Of a stretch of DNA of 64,000 nucleotides, positions 17,874 to 27,092 are shown in pieces. The DNA comes from Paeniglutamicibacter gangotriensis Lz1y (GTDB lineage: Bacteria; Actinomycetota; Actinomycetes; Actinomycetales; Micrococcaceae): positions 434,001 through 498,000 of the forward strand of contig NZ_AOCK01000001.1 in NCBI RefSeq assembly GCF_000348945.1, given 5' to 3'. Position numbers and translations under genes: made by a program. The number at the start of each line of letters is the position of its first letter. Within the stretch, counting starts at the first letter, position 1. The notes under the pieces were generated by a model. It was not told the DNA's origin. It saw nothing but the letters and a program-made list of their open reading frames with translations, and ran no database searches.

Positions 17874-18947
17874 ATGGACCTGTTTTCCCCGCTCACCCTC
17901 GGTGACCTCGAGCTGCCCAACCGCCTGGTCATGGCGCCGCTGACCCGCTCGCGCTCCCGCACGGACGGCGTGCCGAACGACGATGTCGTCGAGTACTACC
18001 GCCAGCGCGCCTCGATGGGGTTGATCGTCTCCGAGGGCGTGTACCCCAGCTTCACCGGCCAGGGGTTCGTCCGCCAGCCCGGGCTTGTCACCGATGAGCA
18101 GATCGCAGGATGGAAGCGCGTCACCGACGCCGTGCACGCCGAGGGAGGGTTGATCGTCGCCCAGGTGATGCATGCCGGCCGGGTCACCCACCCCGAGACC
18201 ACCGGGCAAAGCCACGTCGTGGCCCCAAGCGCCATCGCCGTGGACGGGGTCACCCGGACCTACACCGGCAAGCATGCCTACCCCGTCCCGCACGCCCTGG
18301 GGACCGACGAGCTTCCGGGCATCCTCGAGGAGTTCGTGACCGGATCCCGCCATGCGATCGCCGCGGGGTTCGACGGCGTGGAACTGCACGGGGCCAACGG
18401 CTACCTGCTGCACGAGTTCCTGGCACCCAGCGCCAACACCCGCACCGACGCCTATGGCGGGCCTCCGGAAAACCGGGCGCGCCTGGTCATCGAGGTGGTC
18501 ACCGCCGTGGCCGAGGCCATCGGCGCGGGCTGCACGGGCCTGCGCATTTCCCCCGAGCACAACGTCCAAGGTGCGCTGGAAACCGATCCGGCAGATGTCG
18601 CGGCCACCTATGCAGCGCTGATCGATGGGATCGCGCCCTTGGGCCTGGCCGCGCTGAGCATCCTGCACGCCGATCCAGCCGGTGCCCTCGTCCAGGACCT
18701 GCGCGCCCGTTTCGGTGGACCGGTCCTGCTGAACACCGGCTTCCAGACCGTCACCACCTACGACGACGCTGCTGCGGTGGCCGCAAACGGCTGGGGAGAC
18801 GCCGTGGTGGTCGGCCGCCCGGCGATCGCCAACCCGGATCTGGTGCGTCGCTGGCAGGAAGGCCTTCCGCTGAACGAGCCCGATGCCTCCACCTTCTACA
18901 CCGAGGGAGCGAGCGGGTACACCGACTACCCGTTCATCCAGAACTAG
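17874..18947 (+). CDS. Alkene reductase, Old Yellow Enzyme family (copy 1)
   Basis: 357-aa FMN-dependent ene-reductase (NemA/XenA type) reducing C=C bonds of enones, nitroesters and similar electrophiles with NAD(P)H. Visible motifs: MAPLTRSR (FMN loop), GASMGLIVSEG region, DGVELHGANGYLLHEFL (His/Asn substrate pair), SANTRTDAYGG, and VVVGRPAIANPDLV (phosphate binding). The start was set at MDLFSPLTL because the family begins there and all three copies agree. It is about 90 percent similar by eye to the gene at 27093. Confidence 0.93.
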   Translation: MDLFSPLTLGDLELPNRLVMAPLTRSRSRTDGVPNDDVVEYYRQRASMGLIVSEGVYPSFTGQGFVRQPGLVTDEQIAGWKRVTDAVHAEGGLIVAQVMHAGRVTHPETTGQSHVVAPSAIAVDGVTRTYTGKHAYPVPHALGTDELPGILEEFVTGSRHAIAAGFDGVELHGANGYLLHEFLAPSANTRTDAYGGPPENRARLVIEVVTAVAEAIGAGCTGLRISPEHNVQGALETDPADVAATYAALIDGIAPLGLAALSILHADPAGALVQDLRARFGGPVLLNTGFQTVTTYDDAAAVAANGWGDAVVVGRPAIANPDLVRRWQEGLPLNEPDASTFYTEGASGYTDYPFIQN

Positions 18948-18964
18948 ACAGGACTGCGGAGGGT

Positions 18965-19906
18965 CTACCTGCCCAGCGATTGCACAAAGGCGAGGCTCGC
19001 AGCCGATATTTCGGTGCGGGCTTCGTCGCGGGAAATCGTTGGCTCGCCGTCCCCGGATTGCGTCCCGTAGTCACCAAAGTTTGCATGCACACCGCCGTTT
19101 ATTTCCGTGTAGGTGGTGTCTTTCGGAAGCAGGGAACGCGAGGCCTTGACCTTTTCCTGGGTGGTCAAGGCGTCGTTGGATGCTGAGAGCGAAAGCACGG
19201 GCACCGGCAGGGTGCGCATGTCCGAGGCTGGATATGAGGCAAAGAACAGCACCCCGGCCACGGGTCTTCCCGGATCGTTGGCGAGGGACTGCGCGTCGAT
19301 CGCGGCCACCACCCCGCCGAGTGAGTGCCCGCCGAGGACCCACCGGGCGACCGGGCGGTGTTCGGTGCGTGCGGCGTTGAAGGCCCCCGTGGACAGGAAA
19401 GCAATGCCAAAGGGCTGTTTCGGGATGACGACGGTGTGGCCGCTCTCAGCCAGCGGCCGCAAGACCGCGGCATAGGCCCGAGCGTCGACCAAGGCTCCAG
19501 GCTGGAAAAATACCCCGACGTCGCTGGGCGTGCCGGTGGGTGTCATCAAGATTTGCGTTGGGGACTCCGTGACGGTGAGCGTGCCGTCGGAGACCATTGC
19601 CGAGAGGGCCGCGGGTGCGGCGCTGTACGGCACGAGCCAGCAGCCCAGGGACAGGACCCCACAGGAGGCCAACAGGCCGATGGTGCGCAGCACCTTGGAT
19701 CTGCGGTGCCCGGGCGTGTGCCGGCGCCAGGAACGGATGGCGACCGCCGTGCACACGATGAAGAGCAGCCCGAGCAGGATCGCGTACGCCGGGTGTCCGT
19801 GCACGAGCATGTCACCGGTGGCGATTCCCGCCCAGATCACGGCGACCGCCCCGAGGGCCGAGACGAGGCGTACTGCCCAGAAGAGGACCACTTCGCTGCG
19901 GTTCAT
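18965..19906 (-). CDS. Alpha/beta hydrolase with N-terminal membrane helices
   Basis: 313 aa. Three hydrophobic segments (about 10-28, 38-52 and 70-90) anchor a C-terminal alpha/beta-hydrolase domain with nucleophile elbow G-G-H-S-L-G-G, an aspartate in LSASNDALTT, and a histidine in NGGVHANFGDYG. The last three fit a Ser-Asp-His triad of the dienelactone-hydrolase/alpha-beta type (PF12695-like). It converges on the OYE gene with a gap of 17 bases. Substrate unknown. Confidence 0.8.
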   Translation of the reverse strand: MNRSEVVLFWAVRLVSALGAVAVIWAGIATGDMLVHGHPAYAILLGLLFIVCTAVAIRSWRRHTPGHRRSKVLRTIGLLASCGVLSLGCWLVPYSAAPAALSAMVSDGTLTVTESPTQILMTPTGTPSDVGVFFQPGALVDARAYAAVLRPLAESGHTVVIPKQPFGIAFLSTGAFNAARTEHRPVARWVLGGHSLGGVVAAIDAQSLANDPGRPVAGVLFFASYPASDMRTLPVPVLSLSASNDALTTQEKVKASRSLLPKDTTYTEINGGVHANFGDYGTQSGDGEPTISRDEARTEISAASLAFVQSLGR

Positions 19907-20198
19907 CGCCGCCCTGCTTCGTTGTGTGCGTTCGGTTCCACGGTGGTCATCTTTCGTTCAGGGTTCGGGCTCCATGGTGGACTTCTTTCGGGCTTGCGCG
20001 CCCCCGGCCCGGAGCCGGCAGGTTATCTGGCGCACCGCTGGGCGGTGCCATCATTCCCGGGTTGACGGATCGGTTTTCGGCCGCAACCCGGGTAAGTGTC
20101 CGCACGGCCGGTGTGGTCGACCCGAGGCTTGTCGGAGCCAAAAGACTCCTTCCAGAGATCCTTCCATGGTGGAACTATGTAGGAGTAGTCTGGCACAC

Positions 20199-21812
20199 GT
20201 GGAAGCAGACAACGAGCGATACCTTAGGCTGCGCTGGTTTGGACTGGGCGCCATCAGCCTCTCGGTGGCACTGATCATCATGGACAGCACCATCGTGGCG
20301 GTGGCTGTCCCGGCGGTCATCAACGACCTGGGCCTGAGCACTACCCAGGTGCAATGGATCCAGGAGATCTACACCCTGGTGTTCGCCGCATTGCTGCTGG
20401 TCTGGGGCAGGGTGGCGGATGGGGTCGGCCGGCGCCGGATCCTGGTGCTGGGATTGCTGATCTTCTTGGCCAGCTCTGCCCTGTGTGCACTGGCGTCCTC
20501 GGGCGGCTGGCTGATCTGTGCACGCGCGGTGCAGGGGGTCGGCGGCTCGATGATCCTTCCGGCCACCCTCTCGTTGCTCAATGCCACCTTCCGCGGCAAG
20601 GAACGTACCATCGCTTTTGCCGTGTGGGGCTCGACCATCGGCAGCATGACCGCCGTTGGACCGATCGTCGGCGGATGGCTGACCTCCTCCCACTCCTGGA
20701 ACTGGGCGTTTTTGATCAATGTCCCGCTGGGGCTGATCGCGGCAGGCGGTGTCCTGTACTTCGTGGCCGGCTCTAGGGAAAACGCCACCGTGAAACTCGA
20801 TGATTACCTCGGCGCCCTGCTTTCCGTGGTCGGCTTTGGATCCTTGGCCTTTGGCCTGATCGAGGGGCGTCACTATGGGTGGTGGAGTGCCAACACCGAT
20901 GCGCCATTCCCCTTGTTTGGACTATCCCCGGTACCGGTGTCCTTGGTGTTGTCGGTGCTGGCGCTCGTCGGATTCATTCTCTTGGAGCGTTCGCGGTCGC
21001 AGGCGAAGCGCAGTGTCTTGCTAGATCTTTCCCTGTTCAACATCTCATCCTTCTCGCGCGGAAACCTCACCGCCTTGACGGTGAGCCTGGGCGAGTTCGG
21101 GTTGATCCTTTCCCTCCCGTTGTGGTTTCAAAACGTCTTGGGACTCAACGCGCTTCAGGCCGGGGTGGCGTTGGTGCCGTTGGCCGCGGGATCCTTTGTG
21201 GCTTCCGGTTCGATATCCGCGCTGTCCAAGTCGCTGCCCGCGGTGCGCATGGTGCAGCTGGGTGTTGGACTGGAGATTGTTTCGGTGGCAACCCTGGCCC
21301 TGTTGATCCGCCCCGATTCCTCCACCTGGATGACCTCGGCCATCCTCTTTGTCTATGGAATCGGGGTGGGGTTCGCCACCGCCCAGCTGACCCAGGTGGT
21401 GCTGGCCGATGTCCCGGTGCAGCAATCGGGGCAGGCGGCCTCCACCCAGTCAACAGCGCGGCAAGTCGGTTCAGCCCTGGGAATCGCGATCCTGGGCACC
21501 GCGCTGTTCACCACCTTGAAGAACTCCACCGAGTCCCAGGTCTCGGGATTGGTGGCCCAGTTCCCGCAGTTGAAGGATGCCGTGGATTCGGTGACCCACA
21601 GTTCGGGCGGCACAATCTCAGCATTGGCCGGAAATCCGCAAACCGCAGCCATCGCCGACGCGGCACGCAATGCATTGACCCAGGGTGTGTCCGTGGCCGC
21701 ATGGATTGCGGCCGGCGCCTTGGCCCTCGACTTGCTGACCAGTCTCAGGCTTAGGCCTGCGGTGCCGCCGCCTGAAGAGCCGCAGGCTGCCGAGGCGGCC
21801 GGGGAAAAATAA
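20199..21812 (+). CDS. MFS drug efflux transporter, DHA2 (EmrB/QacA) family
   Basis: About 537 aa and 14 helices. MDSTIVAVAVPAVINDLGLS after helix 1 is the DHA2 signature. The A-motif-like loop is GRVADGVGRRRIL, and motif C (GPIVGGWLTSSHSWNWAFLIN) is characteristic of drug:H+ antiporters. The start is uncertain: GTG 20199 (protein VEADNERYLRLRW) has GGAG 13 bases upstream, while ATG 20166 would add 11 residues. Divergent to the hydrolase gene, leaving about 290 bases of shared upstream sequence with no other gene. Confidence 0.88.
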   Translation: MEADNERYLRLRWFGLGAISLSVALIIMDSTIVAVAVPAVINDLGLSTTQVQWIQEIYTLVFAALLLVWGRVADGVGRRRILVLGLLIFLASSALCALASSGGWLICARAVQGVGGSMILPATLSLLNATFRGKERTIAFAVWGSTIGSMTAVGPIVGGWLTSSHSWNWAFLINVPLGLIAAGGVLYFVAGSRENATVKLDDYLGALLSVVGFGSLAFGLIEGRHYGWWSANTDAPFPLFGLSPVPVSLVLSVLALVGFILLERSRSQAKRSVLLDLSLFNISSFSRGNLTALTVSLGEFGLILSLPLWFQNVLGLNALQAGVALVPLAAGSFVASGSISALSKSLPAVRMVQLGVGLEIVSVATLALLIRPDSSTWMTSAILFVYGIGVGFATAQLTQVVLADVPVQQSGQAASTQSTARQVGSALGIAILGTALFTTLKNSTESQVSGLVAQFPQLKDAVDSVTHSSGGTISALAGNPQTAAIADAARNALTQGVSVAAWIAAGALALDLLTSLRLRPAVPPPEEPQAAEAAGEK

Positions 21813-21960
21813 GCCGCGGCACGCCAAGGTCGCCCGGCCCCTCGGGGCCTCCGGACCGTCGCACCGGGCAAGGGACTAGAGCACCCCAGAGCATTAGCCG
21901 GGCGCCTCGGGCACCAACAAGCGCTCATCAGGCGCTGAACCGTTGTGCGCACAGCACCGT

Positions 21961-23280
21961 CTACTTCCCGGCAGTTGCCTTGGCCAGGGCAGCACGCAGT
22001 TGGCTGCGTCCAGCGCCCTCCCGCAGGGATCGGCCCAGCGAATGCAGCTCGTCGCGGGTGTCCTGTGGAAGCGATAGCATGGCGCCCAAAGCAAGCCGGA
22101 GCTCTTGGACCGTGGCGGTGTTGGGTGCCAGTGCGGCACCAAAGCCGATGTCCTCCAGGGCAGCGGCGCCGGCGAACTGGTCCGTGGAAAACGGCAGCAC
22201 GACGGTAGGCACCCCAAAGGTCAGGGACTCGGTGACCGAGTTGTTTCCGCCGTGGGTCACCGCGGCCGCGGCGGAACCCAGCAACGTGACCTGGGGCAGG
22301 AATTCACCAACGAGCCAGTTTTCCGGGACGTCGCCCAAGGACTCGGCGCCGGCGGAGCCATACGCCACTGCGGCACGGATATTGGATTCCTTCAAGGCGG
22401 TGACGACCTTGTTCAGCACATCCCCGCGCACCGAGAGAAAGCTGCCGAAGCTGACATAGACAAATGGTTCGTCGCTCTCGGAGATCCACTCCTCGATGTG
22501 GGCCTCCGCCGATTCGGTGCGAACTGATGACCCAATGAAGATGTGCGGGGGAAGATGCCCGGCACGTTCTTCGCCCACGAGTTCACCGGGGTAGTTGAAG
22601 ACCAGCACGTCGCCGTGTTCGGCAAAGGCGTCGGGGGAGGGCGGCAGTTCGGGTGCCAACTGCGCCAGGGCCGAATTCCATTCGGAGGTAAAGGATTCGG
22701 ACACCCGGGTGCAAAGGTTCCGCAGCTCCTCGATTTCCTGGTCCTCCGGGGAGAAGGCCGCCGGCCAAGTCGGCGGCAGGCCGTAGACTTCCGCCGCCGC
22801 CGGAAGCGGGAGGGCCGTGGGGTGGCCCAAGACCACATCGATGTGCTCGATCCCGGCGGCCACCATGCCCAGGCGGGCGCTGAAGGCCAGATGGTCCACG
22901 ATGATCGTCTGAGGTGCAACATCCTCGATGATCCGCTGCACGGCCCTTGCGGTCTTCACCGGTTCCCACATGAGGTCATTCATGCGTGCCTCGGCCTGGA
23001 AGGCCAGGGTCTGGACCATGCCCAGGCGGGTGGCGGCAAAAAACCCGCGCAGGGCGTCATCCTCGCCCTCGGGCTGTTCCTCCGCCCGGATCACCCCGGG
23101 GTTCGAACCCCGACTCAGTTGCAGGTGGACATGCTCGAAGCCGAAGGACTCCACGATTGCCGCGGTTGCCTTACCGGAGGCGACCACCACCCGCTCTTCG
23201 GCCTCAAGCCAGCTGGTGCCCAACGCGGCCAGCGGGTAAAGGTGGGAAGCATAGTCGGGACTGATGATCAGCAGTGTCAT
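21961..23280 (-). CDS. UDP-glycosyltransferase (GT1, MGT type)
   Basis: 439-aa GT-B enzyme. The C-terminal UDPGT signature is clear: FVYVSFGSFLSV (about 275), WLVGEFLPQVTLL, then AAAVTHGGNNSVTESLTFGVPTVVLPFSTDQ (about 350). It transfers sugar to small acceptors such as macrolides, flavonoids or lipids. Its start overlaps the stop of the upstream GT4-like gene (ATGA), so the two are one operon reading leftwards. Confidence 0.88.
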   Translation of the reverse strand: MTLLIISPDYASHLYPLAALGTSWLEAEERVVVASGKATAAIVESFGFEHVHLQLSRGSNPGVIRAEEQPEGEDDALRGFFAATRLGMVQTLAFQAEARMNDLMWEPVKTARAVQRIIEDVAPQTIIVDHLAFSARLGMVAAGIEHIDVVLGHPTALPLPAAAEVYGLPPTWPAAFSPEDQEIEELRNLCTRVSESFTSEWNSALAQLAPELPPSPDAFAEHGDVLVFNYPGELVGEERAGHLPPHIFIGSSVRTESAEAHIEEWISESDEPFVYVSFGSFLSVRGDVLNKVVTALKESNIRAAVAYGSAGAESLGDVPENWLVGEFLPQVTLLGSAAAAVTHGGNNSVTESLTFGVPTVVLPFSTDQFAGAAALEDIGFGAALAPNTATVQELRLALGAMLSLPQDTRDELHSLGRSLREGAGRSQLRAALAKATAGK

Positions 23281-25487
23281 GGGACGAAAACCAGCTCTCG
23301 TTGAAGTTCGACGTCTGCGTGGTGCACATCGGAATATACCTTGGCCAGGGCGCGCGCCATGGCTTGGACAGTGAAATCGGCTTCAACCACGGAGCGCGAG
23401 TACGTGGCACGTTCCTGGCTGGTCTCGGCCGCGGCGGAGTCCAGCGCCTCCAGGATGGCTGTGCGCAGACGGGCGGTGTCCCAGGTGGCGGTGAGGAACC
23501 CGGTGTGTCCTTGCTCGAGGTAGGTCGCCGGACCCCCGGAATCCGGGGCCACCACCAGCAGGCCCGAGGCCATGGCCTCGAGCAGCGCAATCCCGAATTC
23601 CTCCTTGAGGCTGCCACAGACGTAGATTCCGGCTCCGGCGGCAAGGCCCGGAATGCCGGTGCGTGCCGCGGCGACCCAACGGGCCACGGTGTCATTGGGG
23701 CGGTGCCCGGACAGGATCAGTCCGGCCCGTTCCCGGGACCTGGGGTCGACCAGCGCGTCGATCCGTTCGAGCTGTTCGCGTTCGTCGGGCGAGGGATGGT
23801 TCAGGTTCCCGCCGACCAGCAGCAGGTTGGCCCGCTGCTGCAGGTCCGAGCCGGCCCAGGCCGCCACGATGGTGGCCATGCCTTTGACCCGGTGGAACCT
23901 GCCCACACTGATGAGCAACGGCTTCCCCCGGCGTTCCTCCGGAAGCCGCGCCAATAGCTCGCGCAGCTGCACCAGCGGTTCACTGCCTTGGCCTCCGGAG
24001 GCAAGCTCCTGGGCTTCGGCCACGGCCCGGTCGATGACCTTCAGGTCGATGCCCTCGGGGATCACGGTGTGGCGCTCGGGCTCCAGGGCCATGTCCAGGC
24101 CCACCAGTTCCTTCATGTCCCGGGCAAGCTCCGGCCGCGGGAAGAACACGGTGTGTGCCGCCGTGGCGGCCAGGCGCTGGACCAGGCGCGCACGGAACCA
24201 GAAGTGCTCCAACTCGTCGATGCTCCCGAAGTTCTCCCGGGTCAGTTGCCCGGAGAGGTCCATGGAGTTGATCACCGCGTGCGGGTCCGGTGCCACGGTG
24301 AACACGACAGGAATCTCGAGCTTGCGGGCGACGTCAAACGCGGCCAGGCTTCCCACATCGGCCATGCGCAGGTGCAGCGCATCGACCCGTCCCAGGGACG
24401 TGAGGATGCGGTGGATTCCGCGGCGTGCCGCCACCCGCAACGGCCAGGCCGTAGCGGACGTCATGGGTCCCTGCAACAGGGGAACGCGTCCGTAGACGTG
24501 GCCGGTGGCGGTCTCCCGCAGGGTGTCCAGGCTCCGCGCCGCTTCGTCCAGCCCCCCGCGGGAAAGGGTCACCACACGGCTGACCGTGGAACGGCCATCC
24601 GCCTCGGGTGCCGGGGTGGCGGAGGCCGGATGGTTCCCGTGGCCGTGGACCAGCGCATCGCCCAGGCGCACCAGCAAGGTGGCGATCCCGCCGGTGTCCC
24701 CGCTGCCGGCGTGGCTCAGGTGCGCGTCGATGTCCGCATGGAGGAACAGCTGGGCGATCGTGAGCCCCTGCCCGGGAATTCCGGGATCGGGCCGGGGGGC
24801 TGCGGCTTCGGCGAGGTCCGCCAGGGTGAGCCGGGCAGCCTGGGCCAGCAGGCCGTCTTCCCGCGCGATTGCTTCGAGGTACGTCGTGGTGTCCTCGGAG
24901 CACGAATGCTGGCCCAGCGCAACGACCGCGGCCACCCGGATGGATTCCGCCTCGCGGGTGTCCCGCGCGATGCGCTCAAGCAGGTGGATGGCCGTCTCGT
25001 GCTCCACCAGGCCCAGGGTTTCGACCAGCCGGTAGCGTCCCGCCTCGTCCACGACGCCCAGCAGCGCGCCCTCGAGTCCCACGGTGACCGTTTCGGGCAC
25101 AGTGGCCGCCCAGTCTTCGAGGGTTCGCTGCGCGAGCATCCCCGCGAAGCCCCCGGTGTGCACCAGGCCGATGAGCCGCCCCACGGATTTGCTGCGCGGC
25201 GTCCGGGAACCGTGGGCCCAGGCGGCATGCTCGCGGATGAACCCTTGGTCGCTGGAGAGCAGCTCGGCCAGGAGCCTGTCGGCTTCCTCGTCGCTGACCT
25301 GGGCGAGGGCATGGATGGCGGCGATCGCCGCGACCTGGTCGGGCCCGGAGATGGTGCTGCGCAGCAGTCGCAGGTTGCGCACCCCGCCGTCCCTGCCGGC
25401 TTCCACGGCCAGTTCGTCGGCCAGCCGCAGCGCATCGACCAACCGGTCGGCCTTCTTCACGGCATCGAGACAGCTTTGGATCCGCAT
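23277..25487 (-). CDS. HEAT-repeat / GT4 glycosyltransferase fusion
   Basis: 736 aa. Residues ~1-230 are a run of short paired helices (HEAT-like; for example QVAAIAAIHALAQ, ESIRVAAVVALGQ). Residues ~250-730 are a GT4/sucrose-synthase-like GT-B enzyme: ISVGRFHRVKGMATIVAAW (donor domain start), SGHRPNDTVARWV, and EEFGIALLEAMASGLLVVAPDSGGP (E-x7-E retaining motif). The start at 25487 has GAGGTG six bases before it. The longer frame to 25667 lacks an RBS. The helical repeat may dock protein or lipid partners. Target unknown. Confidence 0.8.
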   Translation of the reverse strand: MRIQSCLDAVKKADRLVDALRLADELAVEAGRDGGVRNLRLLRSTISGPDQVAAIAAIHALAQVSDEEADRLLAELLSSDQGFIREHAAWAHGSRTPRSKSVGRLIGLVHTGGFAGMLAQRTLEDWAATVPETVTVGLEGALLGVVDEAGRYRLVETLGLVEHETAIHLLERIARDTREAESIRVAAVVALGQHSCSEDTTTYLEAIAREDGLLAQAARLTLADLAEAAAPRPDPGIPGQGLTIAQLFLHADIDAHLSHAGSGDTGGIATLLVRLGDALVHGHGNHPASATPAPEADGRSTVSRVVTLSRGGLDEAARSLDTLRETATGHVYGRVPLLQGPMTSATAWPLRVAARRGIHRILTSLGRVDALHLRMADVGSLAAFDVARKLEIPVVFTVAPDPHAVINSMDLSGQLTRENFGSIDELEHFWFRARLVQRLAATAAHTVFFPRPELARDMKELVGLDMALEPERHTVIPEGIDLKVIDRAVAEAQELASGGQGSEPLVQLRELLARLPEERRGKPLLISVGRFHRVKGMATIVAAWAGSDLQQRANLLLVGGNLNHPSPDEREQLERIDALVDPRSRERAGLILSGHRPNDTVARWVAAARTGIPGLAAGAGIYVCGSLKEEFGIALLEAMASGLLVVAPDSGGPATYLEQGHTGFLTATWDTARLRTAILEALDSAAAETSQERATYSRSVVEADFTVQAMARALAKVYSDVHHADVELQRELVFVP

Positions 25488-25936
25488 GCATACACCTCGT
25501 CCAGCAATGGCCAACTTGGCACGGCTTGTGACCTGCGCTTCCAACCCTACACAAAACCTAGCCAAGCTAGCTATCGTTGCATGGGCTTCGATTGCTTCCA
25601 CCAGGCAGACCGGGGGGGGCTTGGCGGTATCTCGCCAGGAACAACTCGTCCAAGAAGTGCAACGCACAGGCCCCGGCTAGCTCGGGTGCAACGGCACCAT
25701 GTGGCCTGCAATCACAGGCTCGGACAGCTGTCCAAGTGCCCCGAGTGCCGCCAGCCGGGGACCCCAGGCCTGGACGGAGGTGGCAAACGCCTTGCGCTTC
25801 ATGACGGCGGAGCCGGGGCACGGGACCGAACCCGGCATGCGCCTCAGGTGTGGATTCCCCGCACACCATGCCCGAAAGCATGCTAGTCAACCATTTGGTT
25901 GATCCGGCGGCTGGAAACAGCCGATACCCTCGGATC
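25488..25936. other. Intergenic, no supported gene
   Basis: Promoter region of the leftward glycosyltransferase operon, plus about 300 bases of low-quality coding potential. A minus frame with HFLDELFLARYRQ may be a trace of a lost gene, but no family could be named. Confidence 0.4.
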
Positions 25937-26332
25937 ATGCTCCTGCCTGCGATCGTACTCATCACCGCTGCCCTGATCTTCTACTCGATCGGTGTCTGGG
26001 CCGAACACCTCCAGCGCGTGCTCAAATGGTGGCACGCCGGGTTCTTCGCAGTGGGCCTGGTTTGCGATGCCAGCGGAACCTATCTGATGTCCCGGATTGC
26101 TGCAACCGGCGGGGTCCAGGCCAGCGGGCTGGGGACCGGGCTCAACACCATCATGGCCGTCACCGGTGCGGCGGCCTTGCTGCTCATGGTGCTCCATCTG
26201 GTGTGGGCCGTGATCGTGCTGCTGCGCAACCAAGAAGCCGAGAAGTCGAGCTTTCACAAGTTTTCCCTCATCGTGTGGGGGATCTGGCTGGTCCCCTACT
26301 TCACCGGAGCCATCGGTGCAAACATGGGATGA
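25937..26332 (+). CDS. HsmA family (TIGR03987) membrane protein
   Basis: 131 aa, four hydrophobic helices: the N-terminal LLPAIVLITAALIFYSIGVWAE, then KWWHAGFFAVGLVCDASGTYLM, TIMAVTGAAALLLMVLHLVWAV and KFSLIVWGIWLVPYFTGAIGA. The layout and the H-x-x-x-F-x-x-G-L-x-x-D block match the small HsmA/TIGR03987 family, of uncertain function. Start set at MLLPAIV, since upstream in-frame codons encode no membrane segment. Confidence 0.7.
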   Translation: MLLPAIVLITAALIFYSIGVWAEHLQRVLKWWHAGFFAVGLVCDASGTYLMSRIAATGGVQASGLGTGLNTIMAVTGAAALLLMVLHLVWAVIVLLRNQEAEKSSFHKFSLIVWGIWLVPYFTGAIGANMG

Positions 26333-26442
26333 TGCCGGCGGTGCCCGGCCGGTCCCAGGGCCAGGACCGGTTCCTGCCGGCTGCGGCAACGACATCCCCC
26401 ATGGCCTGTCGCCGCCCCATCCACCGGCCTTAAGCCCGGGCC

Positions 26443-26650
26443 GTGGCGCAGGAAGATCCATCCTCCGCCGACTTCGAAACGACAAAGAGGCAGGCGGCCA
26501 CCGGCGCGACACCCCGTGACCCGGGCCACCGCACCTTCCTGCATATGCAGGCCAACACGACCCTGGCCCACGACATCACCAGCTTCTTGTGGCTCACGCC
26601 GAGGATCCGGGAGTACCGGGAGGCGCGGCCTGTGCCGTCCCACGGGCCGC
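26443..26650 (+). pseudogene. Truncated copy of the MFS transporter N-terminus
   Basis: From GTG 26443 the frame reads MAQEDPSSADFETTK..., then GHRTFLHMQANTTLAHDITSFLW, closely paralleling MSQDDPPRANTGTT..., GHRTFMHVLVNTALANVTTSLLW at the start of the MFS gene at 16307. Similarity ends after about 65 codons, at about 26640. The remaining 400 codons are missing, and the sequence passes into a VOC remnant. It marks a duplicated MFS-OYE unit that lost the pump. Confidence 0.65.
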
Positions 26651-26689
26651 GTGGATTTGGAAGGCTCTTCCGGCTCGTATCTTCCCGCT

Positions 26690-26893
26690 TGGCGCGCGTC
26701 TCGTGGCGCACTGGGGCCTCACCGCCCCTTGGGGATCCCCGGCGGCCGAAGCCGAGCGCCTGCCCGGTCCGGGGGCCACGCACAAGTGGGATGTCCTGGA
26801 CGAAGTCCCGCACGTCCAATGGACCACGCTTGCCGACCCGGAGGGCAACCTTTTCTGCATCGCAGAACACCCGCCCGCGGACCATCAAGGATG
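26690..26893 (+). pseudogene. VOC (glyoxalase-like) protein, C-terminal remnant
   Basis: The frame carries VAHWGLTAPWGS, then HKWDVLDEVPHVQWTTLADPEG and NLFCIAEH, the C-terminal half of a glyoxalase_6/VOC domain. The same text recurs at 34790-34980 (HWDLTVPWGS ... HVQWTTLADPEG ... NLFCVAEH). No N-terminal half or start is present, so this is a fragment between the MFS remnant and OYE copy 2. Confidence 0.6.
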
Positions 26894-27048
26894 TCGGACC
26901 GGCGTGCCACCGGCCCGGCAACCTGTTTCCCGGGTGTACGGGCGGGTGGACCACGCCCCGGCCGGGCTGCCCGGGGTCGTGGAGGAGGAACCGTGTTCCA
27001 CCCCACGGATGCGCCGGGGCCCGGAAGGAATAGCGTTGCCGCGGGGGT

Positions 27049-27065
27049 GGTTGCACCAGGCAACC
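27049..27065 (+). promoter_or_regulatory. Palindromic operator candidate before OYE copy 2
   Basis: GGTTGC-accag-GCAACC, identical in both arms to the site at 17830 and again ending 27 bases before the start codon. Only the 5-base spacer and flanks vary, which is the pattern of a selected binding site rather than of random duplication. Confidence 0.5.
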
Positions 27066-27092
27066 ACCCCCCAACGTTTGGAGTACTGCCCC

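Noticed and set aside
20166-20198. ATG 20166 as start of the DHA2 transporter
   Set aside because: No purine-rich box upstream and the added 11 residues are outside the family start; GTG 20199 preferred, although its spacing to GGAG is long.
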